DNA from: Caldimonas tepidiphila
GTDB lineage: Bacteria; Pseudomonadota; Gammaproteobacteria; Burkholderiales; Burkholderiaceae_C
Direction: 5' to 3'
Assembly (NCBI RefSeq): GCF_003569765.1
Contig: NZ_QXMG01000021.1
Location: forward strand, 23,581 to 87,580
DNA length: 64,000 bases
Position numbers and translations under genes: made by a program. Below the pieces are notes generated by a model. The model was given only the letters and a program-made list of their open reading frames with translations, did not search any database and was not told the DNA's origin. Shown here one piece after another: positions 11,919-21,120 of the stretch. How positions within the stretch are numbered: the first letter of the stretch is position 1; the number at the start of each line of letters is the position of its first letter.

Positions 11919-14888
11919 TCAGGCCTTCTCGACCTGACAGACCGTGGTCTTCGTTTCCTGCATCATCGTGACGCTGTCGTAGCCGTAGGTGGTGGCGGTG
12001 TTGATCGCCTCGCCACGCACGATCGGCGCCGCGCCCTCGGGGTAGTAGGCGAGCATGTCCTGGCCCTGCCAGTGGCCCGAGAAGTGGAAGGGCATGAACA
12101 CCGTCTCGCGGTCCACGCGCTCGGTGACGAGCGCCTTGACCTTGATCTTCGCGCCCGTCGGCGTCTTGACCCACACCATCTCGCCGTTGCGGATGCCGCG
12201 GTCGTTGGCCGCCACCGGGTTGAGCTCGACGAACATGTCCTGCTGCAGCTCGGCCAGCCACGGGTTCGAGCGCGTCTCCTCGCCACCGCCCTCGTACTCG
12301 ACCAGGCGGCCCGAGGTCATGATCAGCGGGAAGGTCTTGCCGATGTCGGCGTTCTTCTCCTGGATCGACTTGTAGAGCGTCGGCAGGCGCCAGAAGGCCT
12401 TGCGGTCGTCGTGCGTCGGGTACTTCGCGACCATGTCCGGGCGCGTCGAGTAGATCGGCTCGCGGTGCTTCGGGATCGGGTCGGGGAAGTTCCAGACGAC
12501 GGCGCGCGCCTTCGCGTTGCCGAAGGGGTGGCAGCCGTGGTTCTGCATCACGACGCGCTGGATGCCGCCCGAGAGGTCGGTCTTCCAGTTCTTGCCCTCG
12601 GCCGCGGCCTTCTCGGCATCGGTCAGCTCGTCCCACCAGCCCAGCTTCTTGAGCAACACGTGGTCGAACTCGGGGTAGCCGGTGGTGATGTCCGCGCCCT
12701 TGGAGTGCGAGCCGTCGGCCGCCAGCAGCGACACGCCCTCGCGCTCGACGCCGAAGTTGGCACGGAAGTTGCCGCCGCCGTCCATGACGTGCTTGGAGGT
12801 GTCGTACAGGTTGGGCGAGCCGGGGTGCTTGAGCTCGGGCGTGCCGAAGCACGGCCACGGCAAGCCGAAGTAGTCGCCGTCGAGCTTGTAGCCGGTCTCC
12901 TTGTCGATGCCGCCCTTGGCGCGCAGCGTCTTGACGTCGAAGACGTGCATGTTGCGCATGTGGGCCTTCAGGCGCTCCGGGCTCTGGCCGGTGTAGCCGA
13001 TGGTCCACAGGCCCTTGTTGATCTCCTTGAGGATCGACTCGACCTCGGGCTCGAGCATGCCGCCCTTGCCGGGGACCATCTTGTAGGTCTTGAGCAGCTC
13101 CTTGCCGAAGCCGAGCTTGTCGGCGAGCTGCGCCATGATCATGTGATCGGTGCGGCTCTCCCACAGCGGCTCGATGACCTTCTCGCGCCACTGGATCGAG
13201 CGGTTCGACGCGGTGCACGAACCCGAGGTCTCGAACTGCGTGCACGCGGGCAGCAGGTAGACGGCGCGGTTCGGGTTCCTGTCCTCGGCCGCGCCCGGCA
13301 TCGCCGCCATCGCGGCGGTGGCGCTCGGGAAGGGGTCGATCACGACCAGCAGGTCGAGCTTGTCCATCGCGCGCTTCATCTCGAGGCCGCGCGTCTGGGA
13401 GTTCGGCGAATGGCCCCAGAAGATCAGGCCGCGCAGGTTCGAGTCCTGGTCGATCAGCTCGTTCTTCTCGAGCACGCCGTCGATCCAGCGCGAGACCGTG
13501 ATGCCGGACTTGCTCATCATGCCCGGCGCGTAGCGGCCCTTGAGCCACTCGTAGTCGAGGTCCCAGATCTTCGCGAAGTGCTTCCACGAGCCCTCGGCCA
13601 GGCCGTAGTAGCCGGGCAGCGAATCGGGGTTGGGGCCGACGTCAGTGGCGCCCTGCACGTTGTCGTGGCCGCGGAAGATGTTGGTGCCGCCGCCGCTCTT
13701 GCCGACGTTGCCCAGCGACAGCTGCAGCAGGCAGGAGGCGCGCACGATCGCGTTGCCGATCGTGTGCTGGGTCTGGCCCATGCACCACACGATCGTGCCC
13801 GGACGGCTGTCGGACATCATCTTGGCGACCTTGTAGGTCGTGGCCTCGTCGACGCCGCAGGCCTCCTCGACCGACTTCGGATCCCACTTCGAGAGCACCT
13901 CTTCACGGACCTTGTCCATGCCGTAGACGCGGTCCTCGAGGTACTTCTTGTCTTCCCAGCCGTTCCTGAAGATGTGCCACATCACGCCGAACAGGAAGGG
14001 GATGTCCGTGCCGGAGCGGATGCGCACGTACTCGTCGGCCTTGGCCGCGGTGCGGGTGAAGCGCGGGTCGACCACGATCACCTTGCAGCCGGTCTCCTTG
14101 GCATGCAGCAGGTGCAGCATCGACACGGGGTGCGCTTCCGCCGCGTTCGAGCCGATGTAGAGCGCCACCTTGGCGTTCTGCATGTCGTTGTAGGAGTTGG
14201 TCATCGCGCCGTAGCCCCACGTGTTCGCGACGCCCGCGACGGTGGTGGAGTGGCAGATGCGCGCCTGGTGGTCGCAGTTGTTGCTGCCCCACAGGCTCAT
14301 CCACTTGCGCAGCAGGTAGGCCTGCTCGTTGTTGTGCTTGGACGAGCCGACCACGAACAGCGAGTCCGGGCCGCTCTGCTGGCGCAGCTCGAGCATCTTC
14401 TTGCTGATCTCGTCGAGGGCCTGGTCCCAGCTGATGCGCTGGTACTTGCCGTTGACGAGCTTCATCGGATACTTCAGCCGGTACTCGCCGTGGCCGTGCT
14501 CGCGCACCGCCGCGCCCTTGGCGCAGTGCGAGCCGAGGTTGATCGGCGAGTCGAACACCGCCTCCTGGCGCACCCAGACGCCGTTCTCGACCACGGCGTC
14601 GATCGCGCAGCCGACCGAGCAGTGGCCGCAGACCGTGCGCTTGACCTCGACCTTGCCGGTGGAGCCGGCGGTGCCGGCCGCGGCGGCGTTGCCGGCCTCG
14701 GCCTTGCGCACCAGCGTCAGCTGCGTGGCGACGAGGCCCGCGCCGACGCCCAGGCCCGAGCGGCGCAGGAAGGCGCGACGGTCCATGGTCGGGATCGCGC
14801 GCGAGACGCCGCGGACCAGGCTGGAAACGAATTGGGACGACACAGGCGCGACCGCACCCGCGCCGGAAGACTTGCGCGTGAGCAACAT
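11919..14888 (-). CDS. fdhA: Formate dehydrogenase alpha subunit, Tat-exported, cysteine form
   Basis: 989 residues. Molybdopterin enzyme oxidising formate to CO2. A twin-arginine motif (DRRAFLRRSG, Arg37-Arg38) marks periplasmic export. The N-terminal [4Fe-4S] ligands are Cys87, Cys90, Cys94 and Cys122. In the active-site loop (ARICHSTTVAG) residue 212 is Cys where E. coli FdnG has selenocysteine, and no in-frame TGA is used. AGGAGGAG 4 bases before 14888 decides the start, though it leaves 36 residues ahead of the Arg pair; Met35 (14786) is an alternative. The C-terminal molybdopterin-binding domain is complete. Confidence 0.96.
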   Translation of the reverse strand: MLLTRKSSGAGAVAPVSSQFVSSLVRGVSRAIPTMDRRAFLRRSGLGVGAGLVATQLTLVRKAEAGNAAAAGTAGSTGKVEVKRTVCGHCSVGCAIDAVVENGVWVRQEAVFDSPINLGSHCAKGAAVREHGHGEYRLKYPMKLVNGKYQRISWDQALDEISKKMLELRQQSGPDSLFVVGSSKHNNEQAYLLRKWMSLWGSNNCDHQARICHSTTVAGVANTWGYGAMTNSYNDMQNAKVALYIGSNAAEAHPVSMLHLLHAKETGCKVIVVDPRFTRTAAKADEYVRIRSGTDIPFLFGVMWHIFRNGWEDKKYLEDRVYGMDKVREEVLSKWDPKSVEEACGVDEATTYKVAKMMSDSRPGTIVWCMGQTQHTIGNAIVRASCLLQLSLGNVGKSGGGTNIFRGHDNVQGATDVGPNPDSLPGYYGLAEGSWKHFAKIWDLDYEWLKGRYAPGMMSKSGITVSRWIDGVLEKNELIDQDSNLRGLIFWGHSPNSQTRGLEMKRAMDKLDLLVVIDPFPSATAAMAAMPGAAEDRNPNRAVYLLPACTQFETSGSCTASNRSIQWREKVIEPLWESRTDHMIMAQLADKLGFGKELLKTYKMVPGKGGMLEPEVESILKEINKGLWTIGYTGQSPERLKAHMRNMHVFDVKTLRAKGGIDKETGYKLDGDYFGLPWPCFGTPELKHPGSPNLYDTSKHVMDGGGNFRANFGVEREGVSLLAADGSHSKGADITTGYPEFDHVLLKKLGWWDELTDAEKAAAEGKNWKTDLSGGIQRVVMQNHGCHPFGNAKARAVVWNFPDPIPKHREPIYSTRPDMVAKYPTHDDRKAFWRLPTLYKSIQEKNADIGKTFPLIMTSGRLVEYEGGGEETRSNPWLAELQQDMFVELNPVAANDRGIRNGEMVWVKTPTGAKIKVKALVTERVDRETVFMPFHFSGHWQGQDMLAYYPEGAAPIVRGEAINTATTYGYDSVTMMQETKTTVCQVEKA

Positions 14889-14921
14889 GACTCCTCCTGA
14901 GGGGGGACAGGCCCCCCGGGG

Positions 14922-15170
14922 TCAGACTTTGGTGGTTTCGTAATAGCGCAGCACGCGCTGCGACAGGTGATAGCCGCCGCCGTTCTCGGGGGGCTGCGGA
15001 GCCGGCTGCTGCGGCGCCTCGGCCACGGCCGGTGCCTGGCGCACGACCGCGGTGGTCGCCACCGCCGCCATCGCGCCGGCGGCACCGAGGCCGAACAGCA
15101 TGCCGCGGCGCTTCAGCCCGGCGTTTTCGCCGGGCGCCGCGGCGGCCTTGTTATGTGAACGATTTTGCAT
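14922..15170 (-). CDS. Small Tat-type protein of formate dehydrogenase loci
   Basis: 82 residues. A basic N-terminus with LKRRGMLFGLGAAGAMAAV reads as a Tat/Sec-like signal, then a Pro/Gln-rich linker and a conserved tail GGGYHLSQRVLRYYETTKV. This matches the small twin-arginine proteins that precede formate dehydrogenase alpha genes in many proteobacteria (TIGR02811-like). Function is unknown; probably an assembly or maturation factor. First gene of the operon, 33 bases before fdhA. Confidence 0.85.
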   Translation of the reverse strand: MQNRSHNKAAAAPGENAGLKRRGMLFGLGAAGAMAAVATTAVVRQAPAVAEAPQQPAPQPPENGGGYHLSQRVLRYYETTKV

Positions 15171-15287
15171 GTCGCGGTCTTTCGCTCGTCTTTTGAATTG
15201 GAAAGCGTGGAGCAGTCGAGAGGGCTGGCGCGAATGTAAGTGAGCGTGTACAACGCACCATTAGGTGAAACACGTATGAAGGCGGTA

Positions 15288-15300
15288 TTGTTCAGAACAA
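15288..15300. promoter_or_regulatory. Palindrome TTGTTC-A-GAACAA
   Basis: Perfect 6-bp arms around one base in the AT-rich fdh/selD intergenic region, 118 bases upstream of the first fdh-operon start codon. A possible operator for an unidentified regulator. Confidence 0.4.
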
Positions 15301-15385
15301 GCTCACGCGCGGCTTACAGGAAACCAACGAATCAAAGACTTACAGGAACAATTCAACATAGATTTTCGGCAGGAAGCCTGATAAG

Positions 15386-15399
15386 TTGAGATTGATCAA
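15386..15399. promoter_or_regulatory. FNR/ANR-like box between fdh operon and selD
   Basis: TTGAG-ATTG-ATCAA matches 9 of 10 defined bases of the FNR consensus TTGATnnnnATCAA. It lies 58 bases before the selD start and 215 bases before the fdh start. On the minus strand a TATGTT -10-like element sits 25 bases after the box, near the class II activation geometry. This suggests oxygen control of the formate dehydrogenase genes. Confidence 0.5.
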
Positions 15400-15457
15400 A
15401 AGAAAATTCTTCAATCCGGGCGATTGATGCAAGCTATCCCGGGCTTGGACCTTACGC

Positions 15458-16525
15458 ATGAACTCCACTTCATCCCCCCTCACCCCTCCGCGCCTGACCT
15501 CGCTGTCGCATGGCGGCGGTTGCGGCTGCAAGATCGCCCCTGGCGTGCTGGCCCGCATCCTGCAATCCCACAGCGGCAGCGCGCTGCCGCTGCCCGCGGC
15601 GCTGATGGTCGGCATCGAGACCGCGGACGACGCCGCCGTCTACCGGCTCAACGACGAGCAGGCGCTGATCGCGACGACCGACTTCTTCATGCCGATCGTC
15701 GACGACCCCTTCGACTTCGGCCGCATCGCCGCGACCAACGCGATCTCGGACGTCTACGCGATGGGCGGGCGGCCGATCATGGCGCTGGCGATCGTCGGCA
15801 TGCCGATCAACGTGCTGCCGCTCGAGACGATCGGCGAGATCCTGCGCGGCGGCCAGAGCGTCTGCACCGCCGCCGGCATCCCGATCGCGGGCGGCCACAC
15901 GATCGACTCGGTGGAGCCGATCTACGGCCTGGTCGCGCTCGGCCTCGCGCACCCCTCGCACATCAAGCGCAATGCCGACGCGCGGCCCGGCGACGTGCTG
16001 GTGCTCGGCAAGCCGCTCGGCGTTGGCGTGCTGTCGGCCGCGCTGAAGAAGGAGCGGCTCGACGCCGAGGGCTACCGCTCGATGATCGACGCGACGACGC
16101 GGCTGAACACGCCCGGCCCGGTGCTTGCCGCATTGCCGGGCGTGCACGCGATGACCGACGTGACGGGCTTCGGCCTGGCCGGCCACGCGCTGGAGATCGC
16201 GCGCGGCGCGGGCTGCACGGTCGAGCTCGAGTGGGCGCGCGTGCCGCTGCTGCCGGGCGTGCGCGAGCTCGCCGCGCAGGGCTTCGTCACCGGGGCCTCG
16301 GGCCGTAACTGGGGCAGCTACGGCGAGCAGGTGGCGCTGCCGCAGGGCTTCGCCGACAGCGAGCGCGCGCTGCTCACGGACCCGCAGACCAGCGGCGGGC
16401 TGCTGGTGAGCTGCGCGCCGGACAGCGTCGAGGCAGTGCTGGAGGTGTTCGCGCGTCAGGGCTTCGACGCGGCCGCGGTGATCGGCGCGGTGCACGAGGG
16501 CGAAGCCCGCGTCGAGCTGCGCTGA
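15458..16525 (+). CDS. selD: Selenide, water dikinase (selenophosphate synthase)
   Basis: 355 residues. Makes selenophosphate from selenide and ATP, the selenium donor for selenocysteine and selenouridine. The active loop GGGCGCKIAP contains Cys22 and Lys25, equivalent to E. coli Cys17 and Lys20, so the enzyme itself is a cysteine form. Downstream blocks typical of AIR-synthase-like folds follow (TTDFFMPIVDDPFDFG, TNAISDVYAMGG, GGHTID, DVTGFGLAGH). Divergent from an fdh operon that does not need selenocysteine. Confidence 0.96.
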   Translation: MNSTSSPLTPPRLTSLSHGGGCGCKIAPGVLARILQSHSGSALPLPAALMVGIETADDAAVYRLNDEQALIATTDFFMPIVDDPFDFGRIAATNAISDVYAMGGRPIMALAIVGMPINVLPLETIGEILRGGQSVCTAAGIPIAGGHTIDSVEPIYGLVALGLAHPSHIKRNADARPGDVLVLGKPLGVGVLSAALKKERLDAEGYRSMIDATTRLNTPGPVLAALPGVHAMTDVTGFGLAGHALEIARGAGCTVELEWARVPLLPGVRELAAQGFVTGASGRNWGSYGEQVALPQGFADSERALLTDPQTSGGLLVSCAPDSVEAVLEVFARQGFDAAAVIGAVHEGEARVELR

Positions 16526-16585
16526 GCTCGCGGCGCGGGCGCGCCCCGGGCGGCCGCCCTGATCCGCGGCCGCCGCGCGGCTCGC

Positions 16586-18478
16586 TCAGGCCCGCAGCAC
16601 CACCGGCTCAGCGAGCGCGGCGGGCTGCGGCGCCGGGAAGCGCTCGCGTATCGCGCGCTCGATGCCGGCCGCGTCCAGCCCCTGCTGCGCCAGCAGCTGG
16701 GCCGGCTCGCCGTGCTCGAGGAACTCGTCCTTCAGGCCGAGCATCAGCAGCGGCGTCGCCAGCCCTGCGGCCTGCAGCGCCTCGGCCACCGCGCTGCCGG
16801 CGCCGCCCGGCAGGCAGCCCTCCTCGACGGTGACGAGCGCGTCGTGGCTGCGCGCGAGCTCGGCCACCAGCGCCGTGTCCAGCGGCTTGATGAAGCGCAT
16901 GTTCGCCACCGTGGCGTCCAGCCGCGCCCCCGCCTCGAGCGCCGGGTACAGCAGCGTGCCGAAGGCGAGGATCGCGATGCGCCGCCCCTCGCGGCGCACC
17001 TCGCCGCGACCGAAGGGGAGCTCGGCCATCTCGGACTGCACCGCGACGCCCGCGCCGCTGCCGCGCGGGTAGCGCACCGCGACCGGATGGTCCTGGCGGT
17101 AGGCGGTGTAGAGCATCTGGCGGCACTCGTTCTCGTCGGCCGGTGCCAGCAGGCTCATGTTCGGGATGCAGCGCACGAAGGCGATGTCGAAGGCGCCCAT
17201 GTGCGTCGCGCCGTCGGCGCCGACGATGCCGGCGCGGTCGAGCGCGAACACCACCGGCAGGTTCTGCAGTGCCACGTCGTGGATCAGCTGGTCGTAGGCG
17301 CGCTGCAGGAAGGTCGAGTAGATCGCGACCACGGGCTTGAGGCCCTCGCAGGCCAGGCCCGCGGCGAAGGTCACCGCATGCTGCTCGGCGATGCCGACAT
17401 CGTGGTAGCGCTCGGGAAAGCGCCGGTGGAACTCGACCATGCCCGAGCCCTCGCGCATCGCCGGCGTGATGCCGACGAGCCGCGCGTCGCGCTCGGCCAT
17501 GTCGCACAGCCACTCGCCGAAGACCTGCGTGAAGGTCTGCTTCGGCGGCGTCGCCGGCTTCTTCAGGCCGACGCTCGGGTCGAACTTGCCGGGGCCGTGG
17601 TAGGCGATCGGGTCGGTCTCGGCGAGCTTGTAGCCGTAGCCCTTCTTCGTGACCACGTGCAGGAACTGCGGCCCTTTCAGCTTGCGCAGGTTCTCCAGCG
17701 TCGGGATCAGCGCGTCGAGGTCATGGCCGTCGATCGGGCCGACGTAGTTGAAGCCGAACTCCTCGAAGATCGTGCCCGGCGCGACCATGCCCTTGGCGTG
17801 CTCCTCGAGCCGGCGCGCGAGCTCGAAGAGGGGCGGCGCGTTCTTCAGCACCGACTTCGCGGTGTCGCGCGCGGCGGCGTAGAAGCGGCCCGACATCAGC
17901 CGCGCGAGATAGCGGTTGAGCGCGCCCACCGGCGGCGAGATCGACATGTCGTTGTCGTTGAGCACGACCAGCATGTCGGCCTGCGACACGCCGCCGTTGT
18001 TCAGCGCCTCGAAGGCCATGCCGGCGGTCATCGCGCCGTCGCCGATGATCGCGACCGCGCGGCGGTCCTCGCCCTTGAGCTTGGCGGCGAGCGCCATGCC
18101 GAGCGCTGCCGAGATCGAGGTCGACGAGTGCGCGGTGCCGAAGGTGTCGTACTCGCTCTCGTCGCGGCGCGGGAAGCCGCTCATGCCGCCGAGCTGGCGC
18201 AGCGTCGGCATGCGGTCGCGCCGACCGGTGAGGATCTTGTGCGGGTAGGTCTGGTGGCCGACGTCCCACACCAGCCGGTCGCGCGGCGTGTCGAAGACGT
18301 AGTGCAGCGCGATCGTCAGCTCGACCGTGCCGAGGTTGGACGACAGGTGCCCGCCGGTCTTGGCGACGCTGTGCAGCAGGTAGTCGCGCAGCTCGGCCGC
18401 GAGCCGCGGCAGCTCGGCACGCGGCAGGCGCCGCAGGTCGGCCGGGGAGTCGATCGTTTGAAGCAGGGATTGAGTCAT
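16586..18478 (-). CDS. dxs: 1-deoxy-D-xylulose-5-phosphate synthase
   Basis: 630 residues. First step of the MEP isoprenoid pathway, condensing pyruvate and glyceraldehyde-3-phosphate with thiamine diphosphate. [12 protein letters not shown], the ThDP motif [16 protein letters not shown]...NDND, and the transketolase block [17 protein letters not shown] (catalytic Glu) are present. Its ATG shares one base with the ispA stop (TGATG), so xseB-ispA-dxs is a translationally coupled operon. Confidence 0.97.
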   Translation of the reverse strand: MTQSLLQTIDSPADLRRLPRAELPRLAAELRDYLLHSVAKTGGHLSSNLGTVELTIALHYVFDTPRDRLVWDVGHQTYPHKILTGRRDRMPTLRQLGGMSGFPRRDESEYDTFGTAHSSTSISAALGMALAAKLKGEDRRAVAIIGDGAMTAGMAFEALNNGGVSQADMLVVLNDNDMSISPPVGALNRYLARLMSGRFYAAARDTAKSVLKNAPPLFELARRLEEHAKGMVAPGTIFEEFGFNYVGPIDGHDLDALIPTLENLRKLKGPQFLHVVTKKGYGYKLAETDPIAYHGPGKFDPSVGLKKPATPPKQTFTQVFGEWLCDMAERDARLVGITPAMREGSGMVEFHRRFPERYHDVGIAEQHAVTFAAGLACEGLKPVVAIYSTFLQRAYDQLIHDVALQNLPVVFALDRAGIVGADGATHMGAFDIAFVRCIPNMSLLAPADENECRQMLYTAYRQDHPVAVRYPRGSGAGVAVQSEMAELPFGRGEVRREGRRIAILAFGTLLYPALEAGARLDATVANMRFIKPLDTALVAELARSHDALVTVEEGCLPGGAGSAVAEALQAAGLATPLLMLGLKDEFLEHGEPAQLLAQQGLDAAGIERAIRERFPAPQPAALAEPVVLRA

Positions 18479-19380
18479 CAGCTTTGCCGGTCCACGACCT
18501 TGTCGGCCAGGAGCTTGAGCCATCGGGTGTCCGCCAGCCCGCTGCGCGCGAGCGCGGCATGCGCCCCGTCGAGCAGTTCGGCGGCGTAACGGCGGGCGGC
18601 GTCGAGGCCGAGCACCGACACGTAGGTCGGCTTGTTGTCGCAGGCGTCCTTGCCGGCGGTCTTGCCGAGCGTCTCGGAGGCCTGCGTGACGTCGAGGATG
18701 TCGTCGACCACCTGGAAGGCGAGACCCACCTTCCAGCCGAAGTCCGACAGCGCGTCCAGCGCCGCCGCGGACGGCGCGCCGCAGACCGCGCCCATCATGA
18801 CGCTCGCATGCAGCAGCGAGCCGGTCTTGCCGCGGTGCATCTCGCGCAGCGCCTGCTCGTCGAGCTTCTCGCCGACGCTGGCGAGATCGATCGCCTGCCC
18901 GCCGGCCATGCCGGCGTGGCCGGCGGCGCGCGACAGCAGCGCGCACAGCCGCGCCTGCAGCGCCGGCGGCACCGAGCCGTCCTCGGGCGTCAGCACCTCG
19001 AAGGCGAGCGCCTGCATCGCGTCGCCGGCGAGCATCGCCAGCGCTTCGCCGTAGCGCACGTGCACGGTCGGCTTGCCGCGGCGCAGCACGTCGTTGTCCA
19101 TGCAGGGCATGTCGTCGTGCACCAGCGAGTAGGCGTGGATCAGCTCCACCGCGCAGGCCGCGCGCAGCGCCGCGGGCTCGTGCCCGCCGACCGCCTCCGC
19201 GGCGGCCAGCGCCAGCAGCGGCCGCAGCCGCTTGCCGCCGTCGAGCACGCCGTAGCGCATCGCCTCGCCGAGCCGCGCCGGCACGTCGGCCGGCACCCAG
19301 GCCTCCAGGGCCGACTCGACGCGGTCGAGTTGCTGCCGCGACCACAGCTCGAAGCTGGCGGTGTTCAGGTTTCCATCCAT
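18478..19380 (-). CDS. ispA: Farnesyl diphosphate synthase-type polyprenyl synthase
   Basis: 300 residues. Chain elongation of dimethylallyl/geranyl diphosphate with IPP. The first aspartate-rich motif is [10 protein letters not shown] and the second is [11 protein letters not shown]; the Arg pair of GGKRLRPLL binds diphosphate. Length and the two-residue insertion in the first motif fit bacterial FPP synthases. Overlaps xseB by 16 bases and dxs by one base. Confidence 0.94.
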   Translation of the reverse strand: MDGNLNTASFELWSRQQLDRVESALEAWVPADVPARLGEAMRYGVLDGGKRLRPLLALAAAEAVGGHEPAALRAACAVELIHAYSLVHDDMPCMDNDVLRRGKPTVHVRYGEALAMLAGDAMQALAFEVLTPEDGSVPPALQARLCALLSRAAGHAGMAGGQAIDLASVGEKLDEQALREMHRGKTGSLLHASVMMGAVCGAPSAAALDALSDFGWKVGLAFQVVDDILDVTQASETLGKTAGKDACDNKPTYVSVLGLDAARRYAAELLDGAHAALARSGLADTRWLKLLADKVVDRQS

Positions 19381-19604
19381 GGCTTGAGCTGACCGTCCTC
19401 CAGCACCTTCACCTGCTGCTCGACGGCATCGAGCCGCGCGCGGCAGTGCTCGAGCAGCCGCGCGCCGCGCTGGTAGCCCTCGAGCAGGCGGTCCAGCGGC
19501 AGCTGGCCCGATTCGAGTTCGGCGACGATGCGCTCGAGCTCGGCGAGCGCCTGTTCGTAGCTCGCCGGTTCGGCGGCGGGTGGGGGGGAGGACGTCTTGG
19601 GCAT
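19365..19604 (-). CDS. xseB: Exodeoxyribonuclease VII small subunit
   Basis: 79 residues. Small partner of XseA in ExoVII, which degrades single-stranded DNA. The family core is clear: [33 protein letters not shown], then [16 protein letters not shown]. First gene of the xseB-ispA-dxs operon; ATG at 19604 begins the hydrophilic MPKTSS leader. Confidence 0.93.
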   Translation of the reverse strand: MPKTSSPPPAAEPASYEQALAELERIVAELESGQLPLDRLLEGYQRGARLLEHCRARLDAVEQQVKVLEDGQLKPWMET

Positions 19605-19877
19605 TTGGTGAGTCGAGAGCTGATTGTATGCACCCCGGCGGGGCACGGCCCGAAGGCGGGCTGGCGGGAAATCCATGCGGGGCGGGGCGGCTTGGCGCAG
19701 GTCAAGTCCGCGCATTCCCCACCGGGTACAATAGCCGGTTCCCCTTCGAGCGCGCAAATCCGCCGACCCTCCCCCGCCGACAGGAAAACGCGGCACGGTC
19801 GTTTGCACCCGCCGCAGCGGGAAGGAGCCCACCTTGGGGTGGTGGTTGGACATTGGTTTTTGGAGATCCTGGGGATC

Positions 19878-20981
19878 ATGTCAGACCTAAGCCTTGCACT
19901 CGAGCAAAGCCAGTCGCAGTTGCCGGTATCGGTGTATTTCGACGACGACCTGTTTCGTCGCGAGATGGAGCTCATCTTTCAGCATGGGCCCCGGTATCTG
20001 GGGCACGAACTGGCCATCCCCGAAGTGGGGGACTACTACGCGCTGCCGCAGGAGGGCGAGGGCCGCGCGCTGGTGCGCTCGCCGGACGGCGTGCAGCTCA
20101 TCTCCAACGTCTGCCGCCACCGCCAGGCGGTGATGCTGCGCGGGCGCGGCAACACGAAGAGCAACATCGTCTGCCCGCTGCACCGCTGGACCTACGGCCT
20201 GTCGGGCCAGCTGCTCGGCGCGCCGCACTTCGCGAGCGATCCCTGCCTGAACCTGAACAACTACAAGGTCCGCTCCTGGAACGGCCTGCTGTTCGAGGAC
20301 AACGGCCGCGACATCGAGGCCGATCTCGCCGGCATGGGCGTGCGCGACCAGTTCGACTTCTCGGGCTACGTGCTCGACAAGGTCGAGCTGCACGAGTGCG
20401 ACTACAACTGGAAGACCTTCATCGAGGTCTACCTCGAGGACTATCACGTCGGCCCCTTCCACCCCGGCCTCGGCAACTTCGTCACCTGCGACGACCTGAG
20501 CTGGCAGTTCGGCCGCGAGTACTCGGTGCAGACGGTGGGCGTGGCCAAGACCTTCGGCAAGCCGGGCTCGAAGACCTACCAGCGCTGGCACGACGCGCTG
20601 CTGAAGTACCGCAACGGCGAGCCGCCCAGGCAGGGCGCCATCTGGCTGACCTACTACCCGAACGTGATGATCGAGTGGTACCCGCACGTGCTGGTGGTCT
20701 CCACGCTCTACCCGAAGGGCCCGCAGAAGACGCTCAACGTCGTCGAGTTCTACTACCCCGAGGAGATCGCCGCCTTCGAGCGCGAGTTCGTCGAGGCCGA
20801 GCAGGCCGCCTACATGGAGACCTGCATCGAGGACGACGAGATCGGCCTGCGCATGGACCAGGGCCGCAAGGCGCTGCTGGATCGCGGCGACAACGAGGTC
20901 GGCCCCTACCAGTCGCCGATGGAGGACGGCATGCAGCACTTCCACGAGTGGTACCGCAAGGTGCTGAACTTCCGCGGCTGA
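19878..20981 (+). CDS. Rieske-type ring-hydroxylating oxygenase alpha subunit
   Basis: 367 residues. The N-terminal Rieske domain carries [13 protein letters not shown] and CPLHRWTY, the Cys-x-His / Cys-x2-His ligands of the [2Fe-2S] cluster. The catalytic domain has the iron-binding [12 protein letters not shown] (two His). It resembles the phenylpropionate or choline-monooxygenase branch; the substrate cannot be named. No reductase or beta subunit gene lies nearby. A hairpin terminator follows. Divergent from xseB. Confidence 0.9.
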   Translation: MSDLSLALEQSQSQLPVSVYFDDDLFRREMELIFQHGPRYLGHELAIPEVGDYYALPQEGEGRALVRSPDGVQLISNVCRHRQAVMLRGRGNTKSNIVCPLHRWTYGLSGQLLGAPHFASDPCLNLNNYKVRSWNGLLFEDNGRDIEADLAGMGVRDQFDFSGYVLDKVELHECDYNWKTFIEVYLEDYHVGPFHPGLGNFVTCDDLSWQFGREYSVQTVGVAKTFGKPGSKTYQRWHDALLKYRNGEPPRQGAIWLTYYPNVMIEWYPHVLVVSTLYPKGPQKTLNVVEFYYPEEIAAFEREFVEAEQAAYMETCIEDDEIGLRMDQGRKALLDRGDNEVGPYQSPMEDGMQHFHEWYRKVLNFRG

Positions 20982-21001
20982 GACGGCTCCTCCCTCCCCT
21001 C

Positions 21002-21028
21002 GCGACGCCCGGCCCTCCCGGGCGTCGC
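21002..21028 (+). terminator. Terminator-like hairpin after Rieske gene
   Basis: An 11-bp perfect GC stem (GCGACGCCCGG/CCGGGCGTCGC) with 5-nt loop, followed by CGTTTCC, 20 bases after the stop codon. Confidence 0.6.
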
Positions 21029-21120
21029 CGTTTCCGCCCCCGCATGCCGTGCTGCCCGACAATGGCAGGCAGCCGCCGTGCCCTCGCGCCTCGTGCCGCG
21101 CGCCATCCCTTCCCCCTTCC

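Noticed and set aside
14201..14300. Selenocysteine in the formate dehydrogenase active site
   Set aside because: The codon at residue 212 is a Cys codon, not TGA.
12072..14900. Long plus-strand frame opposite the formate dehydrogenase alpha gene
   Set aside because: Composition is that of an antisense shadow; no domain, and the minus strand is a textbook enzyme.
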